Assembly (NCBI GenBank): GCA_003586115.2
Contig: QVOM02000034.1
Coordinates: forward strand, 131,847,936-131,911,935
DNA: 64,000 nt
From: Salvator merianae
Taxonomy: Eukaryota; Chordata; Lepidosauria; Squamata; Teiidae
Reading direction: 5' to 3'
Shown here: positions 36,379-49,392 of the stretch, one piece after another
How the letters are laid out: the number at the start of each line of letters is the position of its first letter
How positions within the stretch are numbered: the stretch's first letter is position 1
The notes under the pieces: model-generated
Seen by the model: the letters and a program-made list of their open reading frames with translations, nothing else
Database searches by the model: none
What the model was told of the DNA's origin: nothing
Made by a program: the position numbers and the translations under genes

Positions 36379-36609
36379 CACTGGGTCCAGTCACACCTGT
36401 TTTAATCCAGCTTCAGTCCACTGTCAGACTGAGAGAACACATCAGTGAAGTAATATGATGCTTTCTTTCAGCATTATCTAAATCACAAAACCCACCTTTG
36501 TGTTAGATAATGTGGAAAGAAAATGATTACTCATTTTGCTGATGTGTTTTTTCAATCCAAAAGTGGACTGAAGCTGGATTAAAACCTAGGTATGACTGGG
36601 GCCCCAGTG
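36379..36609. mobile_element. Foldback miniature transposon, about 45-bp ends
   Basis: The ends CACTGGGTCCAGTCACACC and GGTATGACTGGGGCCCCAGT (inverse strand sense) continue into TTTTAATCCAGCTTCAGTCC on each side. An inner pair CATTATCTAA/TTAGATAATG folds again. No transposase is present. I see no clear target duplication. Confidence 0.6.
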
Positions 36610-37197
36610 TCATTTCTTCTTCCCCTTAGTGTGGAGTAAGCAGTGCAGCTGCTGCTGTTTTCCTAGATCTTTCCTCCCCCAATTTAAGGTAGAAAAGGAG
36701 GTGGATGGAGGGGAAATGGTGTGCCATCACCTCCTCTCCTCTCTCTTCCCTCCTCTTTCACAGCTTCATAGTTGCTCCACTTAGAGAGATGTATGGATAC
36801 AGGGGCAGAAGGAGAGGATGCAATTTTGCAGTTTTCCCTTGGAGGGAGTCAAAAAGAATCACAGTTTAGATGAGTTCTAGTTTCAGTGTAGAAGAGTGAA
36901 TGAATGAAACTTTATGATGGCCTTTGACCACAAATACATCAATATTGGTTTACAAAGTGGGCCAACAAAATAAAACCAAAACCAAGATCACATTCTGTGT
37001 GTATGTGAGAGAGAGACATAAACATTAAACTTGACAAAAGCATGACTTATCCATAATCTGATTCTAATGGGACTGAATAGTAACACAACGAAATCTCATT
37101 TCTTGGCCTTTGGGCTAAGATCAAGTGTAGTATCAGATGCAGAAGAGTGCCCTTGCCTTGGGCAGACTATGTGCAGACATGCTCCAACAATCATGGA

Positions 37198-37345
37198 CCC
37201 TTTCTGCACTGGGTCTTATTCTGGATTATATTCAGGAATAGGCACCTGCTGTCTGCATGCCCAAGGCATGCTGTAGTCTGCTCTAACGTGCAAATGGCAG
37301 TCCTTATTCCGGGATATAATCTGCAATAAGGCCCAGTGCAGAATG
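37198..37345. mobile_element. Short foldback element, sister of 8008-8187
   Basis: Begins CCCTTTCTGCACTGGGTC and ends in GGCCCAGTGCAGAATG. GGATTATATTCAGGAATAGG near the left pairs with TTATTCCGGGATATAATC near the right. Confidence 0.6.
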
Positions 37346-38244
37346 CACCCAGCAACTGGAAATGCACCCAGTCTTTCTATATTTCTTCACAAAGGCACCA
37401 TCTTATACAGCCTCTAAGATCATGGGGTAGAAGGTGGTATAAAAACAGTATAAACAAACAAATGATCTGCGTAGACCTCTGTTTCTCTCACCTTTTGTGA
37501 TACAGTATAGTACTGTCAGCTGGCACCCACAGGCATATCCAAAGTTTTCTCTACTACAATCCTCCAATTTGTTGACTTTGCGTCAAACCCTCTGTGTATT
37601 AGTATCACGGATCTCAGCTGCACCCCACCCCACCAGCCCCTGCTTCAGGATGGATCAGGATACAAAACATGTATCATTTGTTACTTCCTTACATGACCAT
37701 TTGTAAAAACACAGACTTGGAAATGCACATCACTGCACACAATCAAAAGAACACCAAGTATGTTTAGGACTGGAGGATGATAGCCTTCTCTGAATACCTG
37801 AAAAGATGTCATGAAGAAGAAATTCCTTTCATCTCAGAATGCAAGCATTAGGCTTCATCCAGACAGAGCCTGCCATGGCCCCCAGAACATTGCTGAAAGT
37901 GGAATGTCCACTCACATCAGCAAGAACCTGCTGGGGTTCCCTCCAGGAGACCAGATATGGGGCTGGAAATTGATCATTTGTGGCCTGCAGAACAGAATCC
38001 TAACAGGATCCTCAACTGGGAACACACTCCCACCAACAACAACACCAGGCAGGGGAAGAAGCAAGCACGTCCCCGTTATGGAAGTGGCCCCATAGTTCTT
38101 TAAATTGGATTACCAGTAGGTCAATTCAGTCAGGGACTGTGACAGCTTAGGCGTCAATAGGGGTTGAGAATATCTTACGCACCTATCTTAGGCACATAAG
38201 ATACGAGATGGATTTCAGTTGAATGTCAGAAAAACTTGCTTCAC

Positions 38245-38350
38245 CAAAATTCTTCTTTCTTTTTCACTCTTCAAATCCAGCAATCACAAGTCCATTGTCC
38301 AGCTCTTGCAGAAAGTCAATAAAGGGTTTCCAGTTTCTGTAAAACCTTTC
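38245..38350 (-). repeat. L1 LINE ORF2 C-terminus fragment
   Basis: The minus strand encodes FYRNWKPFIDFLQELDNG and LVIAGFE, the usual L1 ORF2 tail in this genome. Confidence 0.65.
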
Positions 38351-38522
38351 TTCGGTGAAGAAAAAGAAGGAAAGAAAACAAGACGGAGAGGAACATAAAG
38401 TATAGAAGAAACTGTTAATGAAGGAGGAACTTGATAATAACAGTGATATAAGAACGTAATGTAGAGTGTAATTTTATATATTTGAAATACAATAACAATA
38501 AAACATTTTTTTAAAAAAACTT
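38351..38522 (+). repeat. Possible L1 3' UTR with A-rich tail
   Basis: Ends in GAAATACAATAACAATAAAA + CATTTTTTTAAAAAAA, a LINE-like polyadenylated tail facing the opposite way to 38245-38350. Confidence 0.35.
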
Positions 38523-40020
38523 TCTTACAGTGATTGCAGTTCAAGAATAGAACCAAGTACCTGAGCATAGCCATACATGTCCATTCAGTCATATGGAAGA
38601 GAAGCTGAAGTTCTTAAGATCTTTACGTTCCCACCACTTTCAGGTATGATACAGCAAATGACTGATTTTTGACTTTGCATAAGACCATAGAAAACCTCTT
38701 CAGAAATGGGCAGCGCCAGTTTATGTGTTTTTGACATTTTAGATGTCAATCTAGAATGATGCTCAATCAGCTTTTTAAATTAAGTATTTTGCCTCCTTAG
38801 ATGGATGGAAGGGAAACAAGGACTGAAGAGTTTAAATATTGCCATCTAGTGGCTAAGAAGCTTGCACAGCTGAGGCGGCTTGCTTTTCCCAAACGCCTTA
38901 AAAACAGGAATTAATGCATAGTCATGCTTCAAAACTCTCAATTTTATGTATACCTAAGGGAGCATTTGTGATGCTTTGTCATTATTTGTGAGAAACTAAC
39001 TTGCACAGTGCCAATACAGTCCTTTGCTGCACCGAAGGGAATCAGAAAGTGATGGTTTCCATTACATGTGAGTTTTCCTGTCTCCTTGCAAACAATGGAC
39101 AACTGTACTTCAGTTGAAATATTAATCTGTATTGCATGTATATTTTATATATAATCCAGACACTCTCATAATTGTTTAATAATTCTGCCATATGAAAACC
39201 ACCTATTCTCCACAATTTCTGGTACATGGATACATACAGAACTGGAAGCCCCTGGTCACTTCAATATTCCCAAACTTCTTGGTTTTGGGGGGAGGTGTGT
39301 GCAGATTTAGTCACCATTCACACTGCCCCCTGCCTTGGGGAAGGACATGTTAGAGCCAGCGCAGTAGTGAGAGAACATCAGACGCATATCTGAGGTCTTG
39401 TCGTGGCAAGCGGAACAGCTGTAGGTTGGAACATCTGTTTACAGCAGTGTGGATTCCACCCAGGCTCATTTTGGTGCCCAGCATCAACCATTTCTGGTTC
39501 TCCACATGGTAATTCTTGCCAGCTGAGTTGTCTCCTCTGTCTCCCCTCCACACTGGGGCAGGCAGGCAAATATAGTTGAAATATGATTTCAAATATAGTT
39601 GAAATAGCTTTTTGGCTTTTGTTGTTATGGCCCCTTTTTAAGCCAAAAATTGAAGGACCTACACTTTTTACAAGTAAGCTCACAGAATATTTGGGGCATG
39701 TCTCCATACTCAGCATGGGAGGCCCTTGGGGACAGGCACCTCGGAGAAGCACCCAGCTTGCTGTGCCATTGGGTGCTTCTATGTATCCCTTTCATGATGT
39801 GGTGAATGAGAAAATTCTCTGAAGAATGTGACTGTGTGCCCTCACCCCTGGGTGCATGTCACGCTTTTTGGTGGGGACCATCATGCTGCCAAAAGCGGAG
39901 ATGCAATACCTGCAGCCACACCTGTGGGCACCCAGAATGGAAAGCAGAGACACAGCTTTGGACTGACACAAATATATCCACAAAGTGGACTTAACGGAAG
40001 CCTCTTGCCCAATGTATGTC
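38523..40020. other. No feature recognised
   Basis: No exon or classified repeat was seen. Confidence 0.3.
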
Positions 40021-40235
40021 CTACAAAGAACAGCTAACTGGAAGCCTTAGGGAGCTGTTCTTTGATTCACTTAATACAATGATGAGGTACATTTTTGCAA
40101 TAAGGACAAGAGGGAAGCTTCCCTGCATGTATCACAAATTACTTAATCTTCTTCCGTTTAATCTAGAACAGGACAGGCAGTCAGGCAGCCCACAATGGGA
40201 TTCAGACAGCTACCGTCCTGTCTGGCGCTAGTAGC
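40021..40235. repeat. 215-bp block duplicated at 46635-46849
   Basis: Read by eye the two blocks differ at one base (CCTTAGGG here, CCTTGGGG there). Here the block runs on into a family G right part (40236-40346); at the other site it stops at CTAGTAGC and an L1 begins. Both copies share an open frame, but being identical DNA this is no evidence of coding. Confidence 0.92.
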
Positions 40236-40346
40236 GATCGGCAGCGGATCAAGTCCGCTGCCGGTCGCTACGAGCGTCCACGTGTGCGAAAGCACTTCAC
40301 TAGTGGGCGTTCCTGACGCTCACTACTGTGAAGTGCGAAAAGGCCC
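40216..40346. mobile_element. Family G right end
   Basis: Shares CGCTAGTAGCGATCGGCAGC and the following CTGCCGGTCGCTACG with 29152-29202 and ends GTGAAGTGCGAAAAGGCCC. The hairpin GGCAGCGGA/TCCGCTGCC recurs. No left terminus was found upstream. Confidence 0.6.
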
Positions 40347-40529
40347 AATGATGCATGATGGCTCCGTTCCCATACTGGGCTTCAGAGCAATCTGAAGTGC
40401 CTCTTGTGATTCCTAGATCTCTGACTCTGAAAAGAGCTCAGCGATCTTCCACCAGCACTTCTTTCACAGAGATGGAAGGCCGTCTCCCTCCACATCACTG
40501 GATCACTGGAAATCATCCTGGCAATTTTT

Positions 40530-41250
40530 TTTAAATTAGGATTTTATATAAAACATACACTTAACCGACAGGAAAGATTTAAAGATTAACTTTGTTTACA
40601 TGTCGACTTCCTCCTCCTTCAAAAGTTTCTTCTATGTTTCATGTTTCATGCCCTTCCTGTTTTTTAGATTCCTTTCTTCAACTGATCTGTCTTTTTTCCT
40701 CTTCAGTCTTCAAATCCAGCAATAACAAGTTCCGTTTCTAATTCTTGTAGAAAGTCAATAAAGCGTTTACAGTTTTTATAAAACATCAACGATCTTATTT
40801 CTCAATAAATTAGTCAATTTGTCCATCTCAGCAAGGTCCACCATTTTAACCAGCCAATCATCCACCATGGGTATTTTTTCCCCTTTCCATTTTTGCACGT
40901 AAACAATTCTGGCTGCAGTTACCATATTTTGTATTAAAACATTAACCTTGTCAAACTTGTCTTCTATTATCCCTAAGAGATAAAATTCTGGTTTAAAAGG
41001 AATATTAATCTTTAAGATCTTCTGCATGATCATAAATATTTCCTCCCAATTTTTTTTTGCTTTTGTACAAGTCCACCACATATGGTAAAAGATATCGTCT
41101 TGCTTTTTACGTTTCCAACACTTATTTGACATACCTTGATACATTTTTGAAATTTTATAAGGAAATCATCCTGACATTTATGAGCAGGATGGAGAGAACA
41201 TTTAAGCTCAAGCAGGGGAAGTGACAAACTGGCAATGAATTGATCCATGC
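40530..41250 (-). repeat. L1 LINE ORF2 C-terminal part, open frame
   Basis: A 122-codon open frame (41144-40776) encodes NKCWKRKKQDDIFYHMWWTC, then FYLLGIIEDKF and MVTAARIVYVQKWKGE; FIDFLQELETELVIAGFED follows. HMWWTC and TAARIV are typical of L1 ORF2 near its C-terminus. The frame is little damaged, so the fragment is fairly young. Confidence 0.8.
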
Positions 41251-41464
41251 AGCTGTTGTGGTTCAGACAGCAATTTCACTGCCCTGATCATTGAGAAGCG
41301 TCCTGGACATCAGTGGGAAGGGTCAGAGAGTCTTCCAAGCCCCAGTAGCTACAAGGCAAATGCCCTCCTGCTTGGAACCCCAGGCTGCCCACTGAGAATC
41401 CCAATTAGCACTAGTAAGAAGCATGCTATTCACCTAAGATCCTCAGAGGAGACTCTTCTGACCT

Positions 41465-41795
41465 TTCTACCTCTTTCAAATTATTCTATCTCTGTGCCAC
41501 TACAGTCAGAATGAGAGTCTTCTCTGTGGTTGCCCCCAAGTTATGGAACATCCTACCTTATGATATATGCCAGGCCTTTATGTTAATGAGCTTTGGCAAT
41601 TAATAAAATCATTTCTCTTTGCCCAAGTTTTTGGCATCTAATTCCGTCTCAGAGGGAGGTGTGTCTATGCTTTTATTGTATTTGAGTAAAACAATATTGT
41701 ATCATTGTATTGTATTGTTTATGCTGTTTTTGAACACCCAGGAGATTGCAATATTGGGGGTATAAAAATCAAATGAATGAATGAATGTTTCCCTC
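41465..41795 (+). repeat. L2-like LINE 3' end
   Basis: L2 3' sequence with RVFSVVAPKLWNIL-like translation and a 3' UTR ending in GGGGGTATAAAAATC and a GAAT-rich tail. Confidence 0.5.
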
Positions 41796-42216
41796 TTCCT
41801 GCAGCAGCACAAATGCCAAAGCAGATGAACTTTTTTTCCATTTCAGAAGACTTCAAATCCCAGAGAACAGCTGGGGACCTGAACTAGCAGGGTGTTTATC
41901 TTGCTTCTTGCCAGTAAAACAGCAGCCCACTGTTTCAGAGCTTCTCTCCGTGGGACTGTGCAATGCTGGTGCTCTACAGCAATTGCCCCCCACATGGAGC
42001 TGGGGGATGAGGGGGTGAATGCTGTCAAGCCCTAGCAGAGGGAATGAAATCCCCCAGAGCAGGGCAGAAGGAGAGGGCGCTCTTTTTGTGCTCCCTTGCA
42101 GAGGCTGTCATCACTGTGCTTGGGGCAGATTTGCCACCTTTGACAGGTAGAGGAAAATCAGAGTGGGGGGGCAAATGATTTGTACATTATGCAACATTAT
42201 TCTAGGATAATGACTT
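41796..42216. other. No feature recognised
   Basis: No exon or classified repeat was seen. Confidence 0.3.
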
Positions 42217-42330
42217 TAGGGCTATACCCTAGGTAGGCTCTTTTTTAGGCTCTTTTTCTAGGGCTATACCCTAGGTAGGCTTTTTTTTAGGCTCTTTTTC
42301 TAGGGCTATACCCTAGGTAGGCTCTTTTTC
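42217..42330. repeat. 42-bp minisatellite, about 2.7 units
   Basis: The unit begins TAGGGCTATACCCTAGGTAG and continues with GCTCTTTTTTAGGCTCTTTTTC. Units start at 42217, 42259 and 42301 and differ by about one base. Confidence 0.9.
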
Positions 42331-44104
42331 TGTTTCTCTTTCCTTTACCTAAATAATCCGTTATTTTCTGAAAGCACCCTCAAAGATCTTGTCCGCAACA
42401 CGGAGAAAGAGCTGGTAGAATGGAGACCCAAGAAAGAGCACATTCGTAACTGTGAGCATGTTGACTGCACTGCTCTCTCAAATTATGTTGATTCGAGCTG
42501 GTTGACCTCCTATTACTGTATTGTTTTTGTGAAACCAGATAGCCATGCTGCTTCCAACATTCTTTTTTCATTGTCCCATTCCTTCCACTCCTCTTCAGTC
42601 CTGTTTATTCACCTCTGAATGAAGATTGGTTGACCTTCCACAAGTCCCACCACCCAGCCTCGCTCTAGTAATACCATCCCCTCTTTCCAAAACTTTCATT
42701 TTTGTGTATCTTCTTTTCGAAACCACCTGATTTATCAGGCTGTTTTAAACCAGCTATTCAACACAAATTCTTATTTGAGTTTCTTTTTCAAACCAGATAC
42801 TCTTGTTGCTTATAATACTTGTGTTCCCCAATAGTTTCTTCCTGCCCCTCCATGATGCTGACTGACAGGCAAGTCTGCCCTCAGGAAGAGGCACCTGCCA
42901 AGGGCACCTGCCACCCAACTGCACTCAGAGCTCTTTGTCCAACCTTCCAAAAACAACACATTCTTAAATCCCTTGCATGGCACAAAGTGTGTAACTGTAT
43001 GTGATGGAAATAAGCTCTGGTTTCCCCAATTTCTCACATATGGATGTAGCCTTAGAGTGAAATAGCACAGCAGCCACAGAGGTGCATTAAGAGACCATTC
43101 AAACTGATGAGTGCTTCAAATATTCAGATTCATAATGCAGGATTAGTTTCTAAGGCAGGATCTGCATGTGTGCATTATTCCACGCCATGCAGGATCGAGC
43201 AATCTGGCCCACGATTGGAGGGGTGACTGGTGGTGTGGGCCAAGTAGCTCAGCTGAGCCCATTTTAAGAGGCTGTGGCTTGCTCCAATGCCCCATCCCAT
43301 TCAGAAGTGGCATTCTGCTGGGAGACGTGGACTTCCAGTAGACCAGCGTTCCCTAGGAGGTGTTGGCCCAGTCCTGCAGCCCCATGCAGATCCTGCCTTT
43401 CTAACCATGATTTTCATTATAGTTGATGATGGTGAGGTTTATTGTCTTTATCTCCACAGGCAGCATGGCAGGCTTCTTGGCACAGGTGGCTCTGCAGAAA
43501 TGCCCCTCCCTGCAGCACTGTTGGACAATTCCAGGCTTCTATTTTGTGTCATGCAGGACATTGGAGGTGTTGCAACCAGATTGCCCACCCTCTATGCATG
43601 TTTTTACACCCTTGCTTCCAGCCACATCAAATGCTTTGCAGGTGCTACAGAGGGCAGCTGTTGCCACCAAACACGGATACACAATCCTCAGAAAGTCCAT
43701 TGAGGTATCTATAAACCTAAGTGGAGATGTGCCCTTTATGACTTCTGGAACTGAATGCCATCATCATATTTCTGCTATGACTGCACTATAAATGGAACAT
43801 GCTCTATGTTCCTGTTACATAGTGATACCTTGTGACATGATAACACGTGTATATGTTATCATTGCCCATCTTGGCTAATTAGAACAAGTTGTGTGGGAAT
43901 GGCTGGGTGGGTCCAGCTTGTACTGAATGCTTCACAAGGAGATGGGGTGGTGCTCCAGCTCTAAAAGAGGCTGTGGTTTGACTTCCCCTGAAAAAAGCTT
44001 TCCTTGGGTTCCAGTTACCACCCAGCTGCAAATACTCCCTCTTGGGCAAGATGTTGGAGATGATGGTTGCTGTGTAATTGCAGGCATCCGTATTGCAGGC
44101 CTGG
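42331..44104. other. No gene recognised
   Basis: Overlapping open frames near 43290-43790 show no domain, splice context or conservation signal. Confidence 0.3.
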
Positions 44105-44735
44105 TTTGGGCATCCCTTGTAATTTCATATTTAGATTACTGTAATGTGCTCTATATAGGGGTACAGTTGTATCTTCTCAGAAGCTACAAGTGGTGCAAAA
44201 TGTGGCAGCCAGGTTTTGGGGGCACACATTCCACCTGTGTTTAAGCAATTGCAATGGGTACTACTGGGCCAGGTTCAAGGTTTGGGCATATAAATCCATA
44301 AACAACTTGGAACCATGGTACCTTAAAGAATGCCTCCCCAAGTATAAGCCTGGAAGAGCCCTGAAATCATCTGGATAGGTCTTACTGCAGGTCCCATGCA
44401 ATACAGAATGCCATCTTTCAATGGCACACAGTTGGGCCTTCTCAGTGGTAGCACCTTCCCTTTGGCATGCCCTCCCTTCTGTTGTTCATGAGACATCTAT
44501 GTACACTTAAAGCTTAAAGTGTAAGGCAGCTTAAAGGTGCCTATTAAAGCCCTATCTTTTTACTCAGGCATTTCCTGTGTGAAAGTTGTTTCTTCCCTAG
44601 CTGACGCAGTTGTTAATGTGTTTAACTGTTGTTTTTATTTTGCTTTTATCTCTTTTTTAAAGTTTTGTAAACTGCTTTGAGACTTTTTTAAAAATGGAAA
44701 GTGGTATTAAATTAAATAAATAAATTTCCACTCAC
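44105..44735 (+). repeat. L2 LINE 3' end
   Basis: Encodes VISYLDYCNVLYIGVQ, RFKVWAYKSINNLEPWYL and YKPGRALKSSG, the L2 reverse transcriptase C-terminal pattern. The 3' UTR ends in GGAAAGTGGTATTAAATTAA and an AAAT tail. Confidence 0.8.
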
Positions 44736-46117
44736 CTGTCATGTCCGTTTAAGAAAAACAAATCATATACTTCTGCCATATCAGTTTTTGACCTGCTCAT
44801 ACTGTCTAGTACATATATATGTTTCTTACATGGATTAGACTGGCACCCAGCAAGGAAAAGAAGCAGCAGAGATGCTGGCAATCCTCTGAAGAATTTCTCA
44901 GATTTATATAATCACTGTTAAAAGATAAAAATGTGTGCAGCTCTCAAGATGCTTGTTCCTACTGGACTAAATATAAGCCGAGTCTCTACACAGCTTTCAA
45001 AGCGGCTTAGAGGCACATTGAATTCTGCCTATCTCCACAGCATCTCACACTGAAAGGGCATGAGATTGTGTAGAGTGACTTCAATGCTCCTCCAAGCTGC
45101 AAAAACTTCCATGTGCAAAAAGTACATTGTTTTTTTGCACACCAAAGCTGTCCCTCGCAGCAATGAAAAGGGTTGCACTTTCATGCCATCCTTCTGCACC
45201 TGTGTGAGGAGTCCTGAGTGCAGGCACAAAGAGTTCAAGATGGCAGCCTTGGGAAGGGCAGCGGAACCATCAATCCCCTTCTTGAGGCTGCCTCAAGCCA
45301 GGGGAGACCGTCAGATAGGTCCAATCCCATCCTGAGACTGGCGCTGTTTACCAGTAAGTCAGCTCACAGTCCTGTGATGACTGGTGTGTAGGACTGGCTT
45401 TCACATCTTCAGCCCCCAAAGATGTAAGACTGAATCACTCTTCGTGCTCCTGAGGGACTCTGCCTCCACAGACATGGTGGGCTGGTTGCTGCCAGAAGGC
45501 AGACACAACTCTGCCGTTATGCCCTGCCCTATTCGCAGCAGCAGTGGTAGCTAGAGTTGTCCTGGGTAAGGGGTGGGGAGCAGGGGACTCTACCAGGAGG
45601 CATTTTATATCTCAAAAGCAGCAGAGTGCAACCCAGGCCACTGTGAGAGCTGTTTTAAGTCCTAGCAACCATGCTCAGGTGACTTCCGGAAGTCAAGGGG
45701 CTCTCAGGCCAGAGCTGATGTCAGACTGTGGGGAATGCCAAGTACACTGAGAAGAAGGCAAGAGAAACCTAACCCCCGATGCTCCTCTCCAGGGAAGGCA
45801 GGTGGGCAGCTAAAAGAGGCCTCAGGGCTTAGCATTTCAGTGTCAGCAGCTATTGATGAGGCCGGAGACCTCCCAGACTGCTACCAAATGAACCAGCAGC
45901 TCTACCAGGCTTAGGAACTAGCCATTATTTATTTTAAAAAGGGATCTTATCACTGATTTGTATTAGGTGTGTCTATAGTTAAAAATTTGTCATACCAAGT
46001 TTGTTTTTATTATTTATCTATAATAAATTATAGAAGTTTTCCATGATACTTTTTATTCTATACTTACAAATGGTTGGATTCAGAAAATACTCTGAGCTGG
46101 CATAATTTTTGCTCTAA
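44736..46117. other. No feature recognised
   Basis: No exon or classified repeat was seen. Confidence 0.3.
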
Positions 46118-46430
46118 GGCCGCGGTCGGACACCGTCAATGTAATCCGTATAGAAGAGTACACGCAGTGAATTCGTCTTCTGGCCATTCCCACAGTTACA
46201 ATTTAACACGGAGTCAATTCGTACTTGCTCGTTCCCACACTGATATTTCCCGTGCTTGGCAGTACCCTTTCTGCCTCCACCCCTCATCAAATTCTCCTCC
46301 CTATGCAGTCAGCGACTGGCTGCAGTCCCAACGTTCAAACCTTGACGTCACAAGGGCGGGAAAGTCAAGCTCCGCTCTATGCATGTCCCCACTGCTGCCT
46401 CAGAACATGGATTAACTTGGCAGCAGTGGC
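46118..46430 (-). mobile_element. Family A fragment (right-end half), well preserved
   Basis: Starts GGCCGCGGTCGGACACCGTC and closely matches the inverse of 22840-23140. It stops at GGATTAACTTGGCAG, where a CAGTGGCGTAGC-type terminus begins. Confidence 0.8.
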
Positions 46431-46634
46431 GTAGCGAGCCGCTTTGACACCCGGGGCTACTAGCCATTTTGACGCCCGGGGCTAGGGGCAGGGCCTGCGA
46501 GTGCGCATGCGTGTGGGCGGGGCCTGCGAGTGTGCATGCATGTGGGCGGGGCCGGCAAGCGCGCATGCCCCGCTCGTCGCCCCGCCCAGCGGCGGCCTCG
46601 CTCCTCGCCCCGGCCCGCCCGGGGCCGCGCTCCT
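46431..46634. mobile_element. GC-rich hAT-like left end with tandem repeats
   Basis: Starts CAGTGGCGTAGCGAGCCGC, the same type of terminus as the element at 53369. It holds two CCCGGGGCTA segments and about two and a half GGGCCTGCGAGTGCGCATGC-type units. CpG density is high. The right terminus is missing because the 215-bp duplicated block follows. Confidence 0.5.
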
Positions 46635-46849
46635 CTACAAAGAACAGCTAACTGGAAGCCTTGGGGAGCTGTTCTTTGATTCACTTAATACAATGATGAG
46701 GTACATTTTTGCAATAAGGACAAGAGGGAAGCTTCCCTGCATGTATCACAAATTACTTAATCTTCTTCCGTTTAATCTAGAACAGGACAGGCAGTCAGGC
46801 AGCCCACAATGGGATTCAGACAGCTACCGTCCTGTCTGGCGCTAGTAGC
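46635..46849. repeat. 215-bp block duplicated at 40021-40235
   Basis: Second copy, with one difference by eye. It lies between the GC-rich hAT-like sequence and the 3' end of an L1. Confidence 0.92.
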
Positions 46850-48625
46850 TTTTTTCAAGATTTCTCTTCCTTGCTGTTACATTTTCTTTTACTCTTCAAG
46901 GCCTGTAACTAATAGTCCTTCCTCCATCTGTAGATAACCAATAAAGGGTTGCCAGTTCTTAGAAAATTTCTATGCCCTCTTTTATTAGATTAGTCAGTTT
47001 ATCATTTCAGTTAAGTCTATCATTTATTATAAAAATTATAACCAGTCATCAATTGTTGGAGTCTCTGAAAGTTTCCATCTTTGCACGTATACAAGTCTTG
47101 CTGCAGTTATCATATATTGCATTAATACATTATATTTCATTAATTTTCTTTTCTACTATACCCAAGAAAAAAAGCTCCAGTTTCCATTGTACTTGTATTT
47201 TAAGCACCTTTTGTATTCCTTTATAAATTTCTTCTCAGTATCGCTTTGCTTATATACAGGTCCACCATATATGATAGTTTGTTCCCTCTTTTTCACCACA
47301 CTTCCAACATTTGTTATTTACCTCTTTATACATTTTAGGTCATTTCTGAGAAGTCAAATGCCACCTATGTATCATTTTATAAAAAAATTCTTTCAAATTA
47401 TAACACAATGTAAATTTCAAATCACATGTCCACAGTGTTTCTCATTGGTCCACCATTATATTATGTTGAATGGTTTTTGCCCAATTCACCATACATTCCT
47501 TAACTTGTTCTTGTTCCATTTCCAATTGTAATAACAACTTATACCTTGTTGCTATAGTCCCTCTTTCTATTACTTCCAATTATTTTTCCCAAGTTCTTTT
47601 TTCCTGCTCAAATTGTGATTCTTTTTTATTTAACTTGTAGTGTTCCATCAATTGAGCATATAAAAGCCACTGCATAGCACAATCTTCTTGTTTTAACTGC
47701 TTCCTAGATTTCAACACCCAATCTTTATTCTCCTCATTCCAACTAAGCAAATCATCATATATTAGCAGAAATTGAAATACCTTCAATTTCTTATGAAATG
47801 GTTTTTAAAAACAACATTAATTTTAACTTTATCATACCATAGGTAACCACACCAGCCAAACCTTAAGTCATGTCACTCAAGCTGTTAACAATCTTGCATC
47901 TTTTAACCATACCCATTCTTTCAACCAGATTATACAGCAAGCAGCATAATACAACTTTAAATTTGGATATTCCAGTCCTTCTCTTTCCTTTGCATTCTAC
48001 AACAATTTAAATCTTATCCTTGATGTCTTTCCCTGCCATACAAATTTTGTCGAAACTTTTTGCCATTATTTAAATACCACTTCATTTATAATTACTGGAA
48101 TTGGCTGAAATAAAAAACATAATTCTTGGTAACACATTCATCTTGATCACTGATATCCTATGTAGTAGTGACAACTTCAGCTTAGCCCATCTTTCCCTAT
48201 CCTGTTTAATTTCTGACCATACCTTTACATAATTATTTTGAAATAGCAAAGTATTTTGATTAGTTAAATAGATACCCAAATATTTTACTTTTTTTTCAAC
48301 CCCAAACCCTAATTTTTCTTCTAGCTCGTTTTATTCCTTCTTGTTCATGTTTCTTGTCAATATCTTCATTTTATTTTCATTGACCTTGAACCCAGCCACT
48401 TTTCCAATTTATCTTTTAGCACCTTATTGTTTTCATTTTGGTTCTTCAAAAATATTACTAGGTCATCTGCAAATGCCTTTAATTCGTAATCGTATTCTTT
48501 TTTTACCTTCATTCCTCTTCATGTTTTATCTTGTCTAATGTCTCTGTTTAACCCTTCCAGTGGCAATATAAATAATAAGGACGACAATAGTCATCCTTGT
48601 CTAGTACCCTTTTGAATCTCACATT
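46850..48625 (-). repeat. L1 LINE ORF2 fragment with reverse transcriptase core
   Basis: Down the minus strand it reads GTRQG, then LFILPLEGLNRDIRQD, the catalytic AFADDLVIFLKNQ near 48477-48440, NNYVKVWSEIKQDRERWAKL and LHRISVIKMNVLPRI. The poly-T at 46850 marks the 3' end. Stops and frame changes disable it, although the FADD catalytic core is intact. Confidence 0.8.
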
Positions 48626-49392
48626 TATATTTCATTATTAAGATGATGCATTTTGATGTTTTTTGTTTGTACCTTATTGAATGTTATGTATGGTATAACG
48701 TTTTTGTTTATTCTTAGTGTTAAGTTGGAAACTGCCTTGAGCATTTTATAGAAAGTGTGGTATACAAATATGCATGCATATGTACATACATACATACATA
48801 CATACATACACTCTGCCAGTAACAAGCAAGTTCTTGTTAATGTTTTATTACTGTGGGATGTATTACTCTGATGAAAAGAAGCTATGTGTAACAGAAGCAC
48901 AGAGGGAAAAGAAGAACATGGGGATCCTATTTATTTTTCTCCATTCTGAAGCCTGCACATAGTCCCTGGCAGTAAAACATAGACAAGCAAATAAGGAGAA
49001 TGGGAGTGATTCCAGTTCAGAGGTGAATATTGCAAAGGTCTTATTCATTAAAGAATGCCTTCTTATGTAGCTATACACTGTCCTCACAGAATATGAAACC
49101 AATATACAGATTTCCAATTCACTAATTAGAGTACTTGTGAGGTAGGGGTAAGGTGGGTGTTTAAATCTTTATCCTTATTCAAGATTTCCTATCAATCTTG
49201 ATTTTAGAAATTGCACAGAAGTATCTCAGTACTCCATTCAACTTTGGAATGGCCTCCAGCTACAGTATTTTCAAAGGAAGAACTATACTCTCTCTCTGTG
49301 GAATATTTAATATGGTGGGGACTAAAATCCAGGCCCTCTCAATATTATTCCAGTTCAAAGATTGTGTCCCCACATGGCTACCCTAAAATGAT
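48626..49392. other. Unassigned with a CATA microsatellite
   Basis: A tetranucleotide CATA run (about 48784-48809) is the only clear feature. Confidence 0.5.

Noticed and set aside
43287..43791. Overlapping 90-138-codon frames
   Set aside because: No domain, splice context or conservation; three frames are open at once.
46501..46845. 114-codon open frame shared in part with 40016-40231
   Set aside because: The two DNA blocks are nearly identical, so a shared frame carries no information about coding, and the frame starts in tandem-repeat sequence.
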